Below, piece by piece: positions 23,497 to 34,718 of a DNA stretch of 64,000 nucleotides. Positions within the stretch are counted from its first letter, which is position 1. The number at the start of each line of letters is the position of its first letter. Position numbers and translations under genes: made by a program. Below the pieces are notes generated by a model. The model saw only the letters and a program-made list of their open reading frames with translations. It was not told the DNA's origin and made no database searches. This DNA comes from Megalobrama amblycephala (taxonomy: Eukaryota > Chordata > Actinopteri > Cypriniformes > Xenocyprididae). The stretch covers positions 33,087,065 through 33,151,064 of the forward strand of contig NC_063054.1 in the NCBI RefSeq assembly GCF_018812025.1, given 5' to 3'.

Positions 23497-23800
23497 AGGA
23501 TTAGTTCACTTTGAAATGAAAATTACCCCAAGCTTTACTCACCCTCAAGCCATCCTAGGTGTATATGACTTTCTTCTTTCTGATGAACACAATCGGAGAT
23601 ATATTAATAAATATCCTGATGCATCCAAGCTTTATGATGGTTGTGAGCGATACCAACGAGTATGAGCTGAAGAAAGTGCTTCTATCCACATCCATCCATC
23701 ATAAATTGAACTGCAAGAGTTTTACATTTTCTTTGTAAATTTAATACGGAAGGCAATCTGGAAGCTAGATATTTTACTTCATAACTTGTTAAATATGGAT
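23497..23800 (+). mobile_element. TTAA-type element, left end only
   Basis: TTAA (23493-23496) is followed by AGGATTAGTTCACTTTGAAATG, and then by landmarks tcaagccatcctaggtgta and gatgaacacaatcgga shared with the fold-back at 48253-49114. The right end is lost, and sequence changes to the TA-type family by about 23825. Confidence 0.75.
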
Positions 23801-23825
23801 TTATTTATTTTTTTTTTACACAAAC

Positions 23826-24150
23826 GTGATCAAAAGTGACAATACAGACTTTCTACTTCAAATAAATGCATTTAAAACTTCCTGTTAATCAAAGAATCCT
23901 GAAAAAAGTATCCACAAAAATATTAAGCAGCACTTTTTTCAACATTTATAATAATAGCAAATGTTTCTTGAGCAACTTAGCATATTAGAATGATTTCTGA
24001 AGGATCGTGTGGCACTGAAAACTGGAGTAACATATTAATATATTAAATTATATTCAAATACAAAAGAGTTATTTTAAATTGAAATAATCATTATAATAAT
24101 ATTAGTGTTTGTACTGTATTTTTGATCAAATAAATGCAGCCGTGGTGAGC
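23826..24150 (+). mobile_element. Partial TA-type fold-back MITE
   Basis: Landmarks are gatcaaaagtgacaatacag, atgatttctgaaggatcgtg, tttgatcaaataaatgcagc and ggtgagcataagat. This is the plus-oriented partner of the segment just downstream; the two are separated by a (TA)n run at 24158-24188. Confidence 0.75.
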
Positions 24151-24153
24151 ATA

Positions 24154-24187
<34 letters not shown>

Positions 24188-24190
<3 letters not shown>

Positions 24191-25052
24191 CTACATTTAT
24201 TTAATTAAAAATACAGTAAAAAACAGTAATATTGTGAAATATTATTACATTTTAAAATAACTGTGTACTATTTAAATATATTTGACAAAGTAATTTATTC
24301 CTGTGATGCAAAGCTGAATTTTCAGCATCGTTACTCCAGTCTTCAGTGTCACATGATCCTTCAGAAATCATTCTAATATGCTGATTTGCTGCTCAATAAA
24401 CATTTATGATTATTTTCAATGTTGAAAACAGTTGTGTACTTTTTTTTTCAGGATTCCTTGATGAATAGAAAGTTCAAAAGAACAGCATTTATCTGAAATA
24501 CAAAGCTTCTGTAGCATTATACACTACCGTTCAAAAGTTTGGGGTCAGTAAGAATTTTTATTTTTATTTTTTTGAAAAGAAATTAAAGAAATGAATACTT
24601 TTATTCAGCAAGGATGCATTAAATCAATCAAAAGTGGCAGTAAAGACATTTATAATGTTACAAAAGATTAGATTTCAGATAAACACTGTTTTTTTTAACT
24701 TTCTATTCATCAAATAATCCTGAAAAAAAATATTGTACACAAATATTTTGTACAATTGTACACATTAAATGTTTATTGAGCAGCAGATCAGCATATTAGA
24801 ATGATTTCTGAAGGATCATGTGACACTGAAGACTGGAGTAATGATGCTGAAAATTCAGCTTTGCCATCACAGGAATAAATTACTTTGTGAAATATATTCA
24901 AATAGAAAACAGTTATTTTAAATTGTAATAATATTTCACAATATTACTGTTCTTTACTGTATTTTGAATTAAATAAATGTAGCCTTGGTGAGCAGACGAA
25001 ACTTCTTTTAAAAACATTAAAAATCTTAGTGGTTCCAAACTTTTGGACTGTA

Positions 25053-25056
<4 letters not shown>
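24188..25056 (-). mobile_element. TA-flanked fold-back transposon, inverted copy 1
   Basis: Read on the minus strand, this matches 49193-50055 closely throughout, including irregular tracts such as tgtgtactatttaaatata. It is itself a fold-back: catgatccttcagaaatcat occurs near 24353 and its inverse near 24803. An internal junction with cactaccgttcaaaagtttg (24524) marks the terminus of the related family. The left end is truncated in the (TA)n run relative to the copy at 49193. There is no coding sequence. Confidence 0.88.
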
Positions 25057-25102
<46 letters not shown>

Positions 25103-25109
25103 GTATCTG

Positions 25110-25148
<39 letters not shown>
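25053..25148. repeat. (TA)n microsatellite
   Basis: This is alternating TA with an interruption (acgtatctgt) at 25101-25110. It abuts the fold-back transposon terminus. Confidence 0.9.
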
Positions 25149-25153
<5 letters not shown>

Positions 25154-26284
25154 GTAGTTTGGAAATTATAATGTGCCCTGATCAAATATGTCAAGATTTG
25201 CAGAAATCAAAGGAGTGTTAGCTGCTATATTTCACCAGTATAAATGCACTTTCCCTGATCTGCCTTTGTGGAATTGTAAGAGTTGGATCCGCTGAAGGAA
25301 ATGCTTGTGTTTGGATTAAATATGCATCTGTTGAAGCAGGTAGAGAGATGAAGGTCTCTGCCAGCATAGACATCTTTTCATATCTGACAGCTCAGTGCCA
25401 TGTGGATTGATGGGATATTGAAGGACTGCAGGGTTTGTTTTAGGCTCAAAGCCAGTGTGTTTGGCCTGACAACTGTGTGTTAAGTGTGCATTAATTGTGA
25501 AAGTGTGGTTGCTTGTAGGAAATGCTGACAGATTCCTTTGCTGGAAGACAGATGAAACGTTGTATCTTTTGTTCCTACCACGGTACCACAGAAATATGCT
25601 GCTTTCTTAGGGTATATACGATATATGTGTTACCTCGCAGGTTTTCAAAGGTTCTGCTAACCTAGAGCAAGTAAAAAATATCGGAACCAATTTGCTCATA
25701 CACATCCTATCAGGAGTTTTTTTAGAAGCATTTTCTGGTGTAGTTGCAAATTCAGTTATTTTTGACAAAATGCCAAGGGCTATGCACCTCTCAGCATGCA
25801 TTCCCTCCTTTCTGCTTCATCTTCAATAAGGTAGTACTTCTGCCAGACCGGAGTACTGCTGGTCGATTCTTCGGCTGCGGCTCCTGCTGGCTGATGCCCC
25901 TTTGGAGATGGTAAAGTGGCTGCATTCCAAAGGCTGCTTCAGAGATTTTGAAGAATGATTATCCCTGGGCTGCTGAATGACCTGCGGCCGTATAATTCCC
26001 ATCTGAGCTGACGCAACTCCAGCTTCACCGCCCCCTCTCTGGGTTTTTCATTTGCTGGTGTTTTTGATAAATAATGCAACCTCACCTATCAGCATCAGTA
26101 GTCTGCAAGGCTTTCTTAGAAGAATTGAGCTGCAAGGTCACTTAAATAGGATGCAGCTGTAGGGGTGGCTGTCCTGTGACTGTTTTGAGGCCTGCATGAT
26201 TATGGTGGGTGTTCAATAAAAATAAAGCATGTAATCTTTTTTTTTTTATGTTAAAAATCTTCTTCTCCCAGTTTATCAGATGAC
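25149..26284. other. Unique-looking intron sequence
   Basis: No element ends are recognised. The GC-richer part at 25840-26045 (tcttcggctgcggctcctgc, gacctgcggccgtataattc) stands out from the AT-rich surroundings and could be a conserved non-coding element. There is no direct evidence for this. Confidence 0.4.
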
Positions 26285-26863
26285 TGATGCTGGTAGTGGC
26301 ACAAAAAGGTTTCTCAGAAACCTATTGTACACCTTCTGTAGTATATAGGCAGCAAGTGAACATTTTGTCCTCAAAGTTGATGCGTTAGAAGTAGGAAAAA
26401 GGGCAAGCATAAGGATTTGAGCGAATTTGACAAGGGCCAAAAGCATCTCCAAAACTGCAGCTCTTGTGGGGTGTTCCTGGTCTGCAGTGGTCAGTATCTA
26501 TCAAAAGTGGTCCAAGGAAGGAACAGTGGTGAACCGGCGACAGGGTCACGGGCGGCTAAGGCTCATTAATGCACGCTGGGAGCGAAGGCTGGCCTGTGAG
26601 GTCCGGTCCAACAGACGAGCTACTGTAGCTCAAATTGCTCAAGAAGTTAATGCTGATTCTGATAGAAAGGTGTCAGAATACACAGTGCATCACAGTTTGT
26701 TGCGTATGGGGCTGCATAGCTGCAGACCAGTCAGGGTGCCCATGCTGACCCCTGTTCACCGCCGAAAGCACCAACAGTGGGCACGTGAGCATCAGAACTG
26801 GACCATGGAGCAATGGAAGAAGGTGGCCTGGTCTGATGAATCATGTTTTCTTTTACATCACGT
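26285..26863 (+). pseudogene. Tc1/mariner transposase fragment (N-terminal two thirds)
   Basis: The open frame from 26427 encodes SISKTAALVGCSWSAVVSIY, a helix-turn-helix DNA-binding region of Tc1-type transposases. It is followed by NRRQGHGR, a second helix-turn-helix (RRATVAQIAQEVN), and the start of the DDE catalytic core at WSDES with the first Asp. It breaks off after FLLHHV at about 26863, so the second Asp and the Glu are missing. Upstream, gtgaacattttgtcctcaaag (about 26356) is typical of the Tc1 5' region, with the first codons displaced by a frameshift or deletion near 26430. The element is non-functional. Confidence 0.9.
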
Positions 26864-26932
26864 ATCCATTATACACAACATGAGGGTGAGTAAATAATGA
26901 CAGAATATTAATTTCTGAGTGAACTATTTTAA
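26864..26932. mobile_element. T2-like element, right end fused to Tc1 fragment
   Basis: The sequence aacatgagggtgagtaaataatgacagaat...gagtgaactattttaa is a decayed right end of the TTAA-AGGGATAGTTCACCC family. It begins at the break of the Tc1 transposase. Confidence 0.75.
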
Positions 26933-28231
26933 GTGTGCACAGTCATGAGCATATATTATTTGTGAACGTGTGTCCACATGGACTAATTGGTTTGCATGTG
27001 TGCATTGAGACTGCAAAGCGTTGATACAGCCTGAACGTGTGAAGAGTGTGAGGATCTATGCTTATCTCATGACCCTCTCTGGGAGGACTGTTTCACAGAA
27101 CCACTGAAGCAGGAAATGTGCTGTAACAGAGAACAGTGATTGCAGCTTGTATCCAGTCAGCAAGGATTGTACCTGCCTGCAACTTTCTGAAGGCATATAT
27201 CATTTCAGTGTAATTCGAGTTTGAGCCTAAAGAACAGTAGAATCTGGCCACCCTTCTCTTAGATGAGTACTATACTGTTGATTTGAATAATTCATGAGAG
27301 CGGTATGCCTGAGTAACTCTTTATTACCTTGTAAGAGCAGGTAAATTATTCATAAAATGAACATCTTGGATTATATTTAAAAAAAAAAAAAAAAAAGATG
27401 AAATAAAGTTTGTGATTTAGTGTCCTGTGAAATAGATTCGAGGTTAGGATGTACTCATTCGTGCTCATCGATATTCTTGTCAGCTAGGAGCAGCTTCTTT
27501 CTCTACGACAATAAGAAAATAAATGAAGCTGCAGAAATTCTGGAGCATCATGGCACTTTTGTTCGTTCACGTACAGAGATTATCAATCTTTCTTTTCAGA
27601 TGGGTTGTCTTTATCATAACCAGCGGCTTTTGGGGACTGAGGCACTGAGGTAATTACTCGTCTTTTAGAGAGGGTCGGAGAGGATGCACCCTTCAGAAAC
27701 ATTGAATTGTATTGAATTCTTCAGTGCCTGGCGCTTTTGATCTCAATGGTACCTTTGTGACTGCCGTTTCAGCCCAATTAAGTGATCGAGAAAAGTGTAA
27801 ATTGTATCATTTTGAATTAGGTGTACTTGTGTTGTCCGTATTTTGCACCACTGTTTTCATTGCTGGACCAAGGTGCAGTATTCCTCTTGATTTGGGTATG
27901 TAGCCTACATTTATATATTTATATATCTCTCAAAAAGCAGGGTATTGAAATGCGTTTGAATGCACACTCGCAGTTTACTTTTGCAATTACGCGTACTCTG
28001 TGACTAGGGAGCTGCGGTGCTTATCAGACATTCTACAAGACAAGACATTTGTCAGACGCTTAGGCTCTGTTGTGCAACAAATCCTCCACCATGGTCTTGT
28101 CAGTCATCTCGTCATATGATTAGTGAACTCTGATTCCTGCTGCACTACGTACGGCTCTGCTGCTTGTGATGGATGAGCTGGATGTAACCGCAGTGATGGC
28201 ATATTCTATCCTAATTTCACCCTCACTCTCC
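26933..28231. other. Intron sequence, no feature recognised
   Basis: A poly-A run lies at 27380-27396. The short open frames at 27420-28003 lack splice sites and domains. The stretch at 28020-28130 (ccatggtcttgtcag) partly resembles the outer sequence of the next inverted-repeat element. Confidence 0.4.
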
Positions 28232-28925
28232 GTCATGGCAATATCGCGAGACAGCTTTTCACCTCGACGAGAAATCCCAGTAGCCCCTCACTGCAGAACA
28301 CATGAGATCCAGGGGGCAGAGACGAGTAGGTTTAGGGATATGTACTGTAAAGTGGGAGGAGTTGGATCCAGATCCAGGGGGCAGAGACGGGTAGGTTTAG
28401 GGATATGTAAAGTGGGAGGAGTTGGATCCAGATCCAGGGGGCAGAGACGGGTAGGTTTAGGGATATGTACTGTAAAGTGGGAGGAGTTGGATCCAGATCC
28501 AGGGGGCAGAGACGGGTAGGTTTAGGGATATGTAAAGTGGGAGGAGTTTGATCCAGATCCAGGGGGCAGAGACGGGTAGGTTTAGGGATATGTACTGTAA
28601 AGTGGGAGGAGATGGAACCAGATCCAGGGGGCAGAGACGGGTAGGTTTAGGGATATGTACTGTAAAGTGGGAGGAGTTGGATCCAGATCCAGGGGGCAGA
28701 GACGGGTAGGTTTAGGGATATGTAAAGTGGGAGGAGTTGGATCCAGATCCAGGGGGCAGAGACGGGTAGGTTTAGATCCATGGGGCGGAAACGGGTAAGT
28801 TTAGGGATATGTAAAGTGGGAGGAGTTGGATCTGGATCCAACCTCACCCCCTGGATCTCATGTTCTGCAGTGAGGACCATCTCAGAAATCTCGTCACATT
28901 TTATTCTTGCGAGATCTCATGGTAC
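28232..28925. mobile_element. Inverted-repeat element enclosing a minisatellite
   Basis: The left arm (28232-28318; tcgacgagaaatccc, ctcactgcagaacacatgag, atccaggggg) is inverted on the right (28838-28925; cccctggatctcatgttctg, cagtgaggaccatc, agaaatctcgtcac). The arms are about 85 bp with scattered differences. The interior is a tandem array. Outer termini and target duplication are not resolved. Confidence 0.8.
28316..28830 (+). repeat. 60/65-bp minisatellite
   Basis: Unit starts (gcagagacgg) fall at 28316, 28381, 28441, 28506, 28566, 28631, 28696 and 28756, followed by a degenerate ninth unit. Unit lengths are 65, 60, 65, 60, 65, 65 and 60; the difference is a 5-bp insertion, actgt, after ggatatgt. 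The + frame through it is a periodic peptide (VGGVGSRSRGQRRVG) and is not a real protein. Confidence 0.95.
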
Positions 28926-30311
28926 AAGACCTTGTCACACCCCCCCAAAAAAGTGTTCTTAACAGAAAATACCATACAAAATAACACATATTGAAATTAT
29001 ATATATATAATAAAACGAGCATTACACAGTGACATGTTAAAAAGCAGCTTACACAGTAAAGAGAAAGTGTCATTAATAATCACAATTACATTATCAAGAG
29101 AAATAATTGTGCAGCTCTAGTTGGTTTTGCTGATTTTTATAGTAATGTGCATTCTTAGATGTTCCTCATTAGCCTTTCCATCAAGTCTTATGTGTTTTTA
29201 AGGGGCATTTATCATTAAGTTTTATTTGCATGATCTTCATTAGTAGTACAGAGCTCTACTTCACATGGAGAACCCCGCTGGAGTTTCTGCATTCGCTATG
29301 AAAGAATGATGTCACTAATGAACATCTATTTGATTAGTAAATGATAGTGAGTGTCTGTTGCAGATAGTGAATGTATAATTAATTAGGTCATGATGATGCT
29401 ATCTTGAAGGTAATTGCTGGGATTTCCATGCTAATTTAGGTAGTAATCATATTCAAACCTAATCAGTATGAACAGATTGAAGAAATGGTTCACATAAGAA
29501 TGAACAATCCGTCATTATTTACTCACACTCATGTATTTCCAAACCTGTATGATTTTGTTTCATTGTTGGAACACAAAAGAAGTTTTGAAGAATGTACTTT
29601 TTCACTTTTAAAGGGTACTGTGAAGAGCACTGTGAAGTTACTTCAAGAGTTTTTTTCCAGTAATGATTGACCTAAAAGTTGATGAAAGTGTCAGCTAAAT
29701 TACAAGTTTAAATCTGATGAATCTACATAATGCAACTGCTAAGAAATTACTAGTTTTACGATGTCACTTGTATTCATCAGTATGCCATGTGATGGTACCA
29801 ATTAAGTAGTCGTGCTGCTTGCCTAAGGTTTCTGATTGACAACGAAGCTGTGATCACTAGTCATTTTTTGTCCCATTTGACAGGCATCTCTGCGGGACGT
29901 GCTTTAATGGTTGAATAAAAGTTTTATGTGCTTGCCTGCTGTCTTTTGCTCTTGGTCATGACACCTCATCTTGGTTCACAGCCAAGTATTTCTGTCTTTT
30001 AGACCTCTAATTAAGTTTGATGAAGCACTGCGGCATACCATTATACTTCAAGTCTCTTGCTTTAACCATCTTTTTCCCATCAGGCTGATATGAAGCTCAT
30101 TATGATTTAACTTTTGTTTTAAGAGTGCCTGCCAATGTCTGTCTTCTTTGAAACGGTGAATGCATTCCAATTCGCAAAGTATCTGTATGTTATAGTATGC
30201 AAGATTAGGATCAACTTGTCTCAAATCATAGTAAGTTGAAAATAGTATGTCAAAACTGACAAAGAATACTAATTACACTGAATTTTCGAAGCATTATGTT
30301 TAAGGTAATAT
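28926..30311. other. Intron sequence with a decayed T2-like fragment
   Basis: At 29487-29600 (gttcacataagaatgaac, tactcacactcatgtatttcc, aacacaaaagaagttttgaa) is a worn T2-like left portion. The stretch at 29140-29460 (gcatgatcttcattagtag, gtataattaattaggtc) looks unique and homeobox-like in composition, a candidate conserved non-coding element on impression only. Confidence 0.45.
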
Positions 30312-32047
30312 TACCATTAATTCATATAGCAGACGCTCTTATCCAAAGCAACTTACAATTGAGGAATACAACAAGCGATTCATCTTAAAGAGCCTTAAAA
30401 CACAAGCTTGAGTAGGGAGGGATTACGAAATAGTGAGAGCGTAGACAAAGTAATATAGTGAAGTAGATAGTAAAATAAACTTTTTAGCAGCCTGCAGTTG
30501 AAGGGTTAGTTCAACCAAAAATGAAAAATGTTATCATTTACTCACCCTCATGTCGTTCCAAACCCGTAAGACTTTTGTTCATCTTTGAAACACAAAAGAT
30601 ATTATAATAAAATCTGAGAGCTTTCTGTCCTTCCATTGACGGTTCACGTAACTACCACTTTGACGCTTCAAAAAGTTCATAAAGAGATCATAACACTAAT
30701 CCATATGAATCGAGGGGTTTAGTCCTAATTTTCTGAAGAGACACGATGGCTTTATATGATGAACAGATTGAATTTAGACTTTTCACATATAAATATTCAT
30801 CAATACACACATGCTCGCTTGCGTGCGAGAACCAATGAGATTCATTCTCGTGTGTTATTCAGGTTGAGGTTTGTTCTCGTGCATCAATCAAGTACGGTTG
30901 AGCTTCTGTTTATGTTCGCTGAAGTTTTTAATGTGAATAAACGCCTAAATTCAATTTGTTCACTATATAAAGCAATCATGTTTCTTAAGAAAATGTGGAC
31001 TTGACCACTCAATTCATATGGATTAGTTTAACGATCTGTGGTAGTGGTAGATGCATAGCTGTCAGAAATCTCTCAGATATCATTAAATAACTTCATTTGA
31101 GTTTTGAAAATGTCCGAAAGTCTTACATGTTTGGAATTACATGATGGTCAGTAATTGATGACACTTTTCTTGAACTAGAAAGGTTGAACTAACCCTTCAA
31201 GTGCAGATGGAAGAGATCAGGGATTCGGCTGTCTGGATAGGATTGGAAAGATAATTCCTGCAGCAAGAAACAGTGAGCAAAAATGTTCTCGAGAGTGATT
31301 TTGTGCTTCTCTGTGATGTTACCATGAGGCGCCAGTCAGTTACCTACCACAGGTTCCTGGAAGGCATGTAAACTCATAAGAGAAAATGGAGGTAGGAGGG
31401 GGCAGACCCGTGGTTCTCCTGTAGGCAAGCACCAATGTCTTGAACTTGATGTGAGCTGCAACCGGAAGCCAGTGCAAAGAGATAAACTGCGGTGTAGCAT
31501 GGGCTCTTTTGGGTTTGTTGAAGACCAGTCGAGTTTTGCATTCTGAATCATTGGAAGAGGTTTGATTGCACATGTTGGAAGTCCAGCCAGATGGGCATTG
31601 CAATAGTCAAGCCTATAAATGACAAGGGCCTGGACGAGAAGTTGTGTTACAAGCTCAGTTAGGAAGGGCCTGATTTTCTTGATCCTGTACAGTACAAACC
31701 TGCATGATCGTGCTGTTGTAGCAGTGTGGTCTTTGAAGGTCAGCTGGTCATCAAAAATTACCCCAAGATTGATGGGTCTGAACTTGATGGGATTATTGTT
31801 GCTGAACCTAATTGGATGGTGAAATTGTTCTGTGCTGATGAAGTGGCTGGGAAGATGAGAAGCTCTGTGTTTTTTAAGTTGAGTTGCAGGTGATGTTCTT
31901 TCATCCATGCTAAGATGTCCGCCAGGCAGTCTGAGATTTGTGCAGCTACTGTGGGATCATCTGGTTGATGTGAAATGGTAGGAGAAACCATGTGTCTGTA
32001 TAATGCGTCCCGGACATGTAGAGTATATGAAGAAGAGGTGAGGTTCA
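30312..32047 (-). pseudogene. L2-like LINE, 5'-truncated, interrupted by a T2-like element
   Basis: Read on the minus strand, the coding part (32047 to about 31336) includes PDDPTVAAQISDCLADI, LAWMKEHHLQLNLKNTELL, LGVIFDDQLTFKDH, RLDYCNAHLAGLP and SLHWLPVAAHIKFKTL in more than one frame. These are the C-terminal region of an L2/CR1-type reverse transcriptase. Its 3' tail (gctttggataagagcgtctg, then ctatatgaattaatgg) lies at about 30312-30350, as in fish L2 tails. A T2-like element at 30502-31196 splits the 3' UTR. Frameshifts make it non-functional, and the RT catalytic core is absent. Confidence 0.82.
30502..31196 (+). mobile_element. Complete T2-like MITE inserted in the LINE
   Basis: The ends are AGGGTTAGTTCAACC and GGTTGAACTAACCCT, an inverted pair of 15 bp. 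The flanking four bases are TTGA (30498-30501) and TCAA (31197-31200) instead of two TTAA copies, so each side differs from the expected target by one base. Landmarks gtcgttccaaacccgtaag and tttatatgatgaacagattg match the copy at 16705. Confidence 0.85.
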
Positions 32048-32300
32048 ATTCAATTCAATTAAATTCACATTTATTTGTATAGCGCTTTTCACAATATATA
32101 TCGTTTCAAAGCAGCTTTACAGAGAATGCATGTCAACAGCACAATTTAGAGAATCTGGTATTGGAGGTGACTGTCCAATGTATGTGGTTTCAGAAATGTG
32201 CATATAATCATGCAGTTAGCTAATTTACAATCACTGTTAGCAGATTAATTGTAGGTAGAAGCAATGAGCTCCTGGAAATAATAATAATAATAATAAGGTT
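32048..32300. repeat. (attca)n start plus abundant teleost interspersed repeat
   Basis: Tandem attca units are followed by tttatttgtatagcgctttt, then by tcgtttcaaagcagctttac, a very common fish repeat whose origin I am not sure of. A short (aat)n run ends it at 32279-32297. Confidence 0.75.
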
Positions 32301-33076
32301 CAAGAATTGATCCCTAATATTACCCATAAGCCATAGCACTATGGAAGTTGGTTACGATTTTCTTTTAACTTTCATTCACTTGTCATATTTATTTGAAATT
32401 TTTAACCATATGGCAAGGAAACTTACTGTTAACAGGTTTTTGGAAACCAGTGATTGATTTATAACAAGTACTAAACTCAACTTCTTCATCGTATGCTAAT
32501 TGGTTGGCATTTTTACAAAACTGCAGAGAGAAGCTTGTATCTTTCGAGAAACTGATTTGAAAGCATCCGCTCAGCTTGAGTTATGACCCTGAGAATGGAG
32601 ACACTGAGACAGTGGTTATTTGTGTGCCGCAGTATATGAGGGATGATTTATTTCATGACTACAGCTCTGTACTGAGTGAAGTGACCATTGAGTTGTTTTC
32701 TGGCAGCATCGTTGGATCTCACAATGGCTCTCTGCTACCCAGCATGCCAACTGAACACAGGCCATGTTGTTTGCGGCTTTCTGAAATGTGGGGAGTGTGA
32801 ATTTGGGAGGGAATGATCAGGTTTCTTTTGTCGGGATTGACATATGCCTTATTGTGCAGTGTTTAAAGTCAGTCCGAGATGGAAATTGACCTATTTTTGT
32901 GGTATTGGATAATGCTATTTGGTCATTGTTTTAGCTTACTCTAATTGATTCTGAGTTCTTTTTGGAATGTTATGCCCACTTGTCCCATTCCAATCAGTCC
33001 TTGTTCCAATAAATTACAATCAATCTATCTCAATCAAAGTCAATCTATCTCAAGTTTGCTTACTCTTAATCAACGT
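32301..33076. other. Unique-looking intron sequence
   Basis: I recognise no element. The 74-codon plus frame at 32576-32800 has no splice acceptor and donor pairing or domain that I can support. Confidence 0.4.
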
Positions 33077-33182
33077 GTTGGATGCAGGAGAAATGGGCAG
33101 AAATAAAGATCTGAGCGACTTTGGCAAGAGCTAAATTCTTATGGCAAGGCGACTGGGTCAGAGTATCTCTGAAACGGCAAGT
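33077..33182 (+). pseudogene. Short Tc1 transposon fragment
   Basis: The stretch ggatgcaggagaaatgggcag, gatctgagcgactttggcaag, ggcgactgggtcagagtatc, tctgaaacggcaag corresponds to the start of a Tc1-type transposase (M-G-x-K-D-L-S-x-F...), just before the helix-turn-helix. A stop interrupts it. It overlaps, by homology, the region immediately upstream of the start of the fragment at 26427. Confidence 0.8.
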
Positions 33183-33301
33183 GTTTGGTTAACCATGTTC
33201 TTCAAAATATCTTCTTTTGTGTTCAACAGAACAAAGAAATTCATACAGGTTGAGGGTGAATAAATGATTACATAATTTTCGTTTTTGGGTGAACTATCCC
33301 T
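33183..33301. mobile_element. T2-like element, right end fused to Tc1 fragment
   Basis: The sequence tatcttcttttgtgttcaac...ggttgagggtgaataaatg...ttgggtgaactatccct is followed by TTAA at 33302-33305. The left end is absent; the junction with the Tc1 fragment is at about 33183. Confidence 0.85.
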
Positions 33302-34230
33302 TTAAGGCCTGTTTCGGTCACTGATTTTGGCCGTCTAAAACCATTTCAGCCTGAATCTGAAAATAGCTGTTTCTGTGAAAATTTTAGGTAGCCGAAATGT
33401 TGGTGTATCCCTAGTATTTGTAAGTGAAACAGGACACAAATTTAGCACAGGCTTGATCTGTCAGGAATTGATTGGATCATGAAAAGTAGATATTACTTAC
33501 CATAGAGGAATGAAAAGTTCAGTTTGATTTCATGTTCACATGTTCTGTATACTCAATATATTGTAGGTTTACATACCATTAACTGATGGAACCCTGGAAA
33601 CATCAAAAGCATGTAATGTCAGGCAGCCATATGTTAAGTGCTTTTGGCTCTGGACCTTTAACCTGTAACAAGTGAGATGCATTTTTGCATTTGCATCTAA
33701 TTTGAATACCTACCTGTATCATCAGGTGGTAATAGGTCAAAACAGAGTTTAAAAGGTTAATTCACACAAAAATGAAGCCAAATCTGTTGTTCCAAACCTG
33801 TTTGCATGTATTTTCATTTTTCAGTGTAACACTGACATTGCTTTTCCATAAGATGGAAGTTCAGTCACCATATCTGTCAAAAAGGACAAAAATTACCACA
33901 AAAGAGCCATAAATGTAGTCCATCTTGCCCTCTGCTTCAGCTTGAGAGCAAATCAAATACAGTGCCCATAATGCTGGTATTTTCAGTGAAAATTTACATA
34001 AATATCTGGCTTGACATCGTATAAAGCTATCGTATGGGTTCAGAAGACTTGTAATATAGTGCATGAGTATGGACTGCTTTTATGACATGTTGGCAGTAAG
34101 TCGCATTGTTCAATAAAATATTAAATTTATCAATAAAAATAATCATAATAACCAAATATGCCTCCGATTAATGGTTCATTAGCATAATTGGTGATGTTGT
34201 GGACACTTTTAGTGTAGAATCTGTAATGAT
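33302..34230. other. Intron sequence with a decayed T2-like left end
   Basis: At 33749 (ttaaaaggttaattcacacaa aaatgaagc) begins a worn T2-like copy; ccaaacctgtttgcatg follows. It fades by about 34060. The rest is not recognised. Confidence 0.5.
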
Positions 34231-34239
34231 GTGCGATTA

Positions 34240-34692
34240 CAGGTGTACATACGCTACTGTTCTACTGGGGGTTTTTTTACAGAAAATAATAGTTTTGTTC
34301 AAGAATGCATTAAATTTATCAAAAGTGACTGTAAAGACATTTATAATTTTACAAAAGTAAATAAATTGTTTTATTTAAACTTTCTTGATAATAAATGTTT
34401 CTTGAACAGCAAATCATCATATTAGAATAATTTCTGAAGGATCATGTGACACTGAAGACTGGAGGAATGATGCTGAAAATTCAGCTTTGCATCACAGGAA
34501 TGAATTACATTTTGAAAATATATTTAAATATAAAGCAGTTATTTTAAATTGTAATAATATTTCACGATATTACTATTTTTATCGTATATTTGATCAAATA
34601 AATGTAGCCTTGATGAGTAGCCTATAAAAGACTTCTTTCAAAAACAAACAAACAAAAAAAACTTTACGACCCCAAATTTCTGAACAGTATTT
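34240..34692 (+). mobile_element. TA-type fold-back MITE, partial
   Basis: The left end is gtacatacgctactgttcta (worn), and the interior carries attagaataatttctgaagg, gatcatgtgacactgaagac and gaaaattcagctttgcatca. The right end is cgaccccaaatttctgaacag followed by a (TA)n run at 34693-34718. Confidence 0.8.
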
Positions 34693-34718
34693 ATATATAT
34701 ATATATATATATATATAA

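Noticed and set aside
28316..28830. 117-codon periodic protein or CRISPR array
   Set aside because: It is a 60/65-bp minisatellite with no unique spacers. The frame is not a multiple of a conserved protein unit, because the 5-bp insertions shift it.
31619..31822. Plus-strand frame in the LINE region
   Set aside because: It is the antisense shadow of the reverse-transcriptase C-terminal region on the minus strand.
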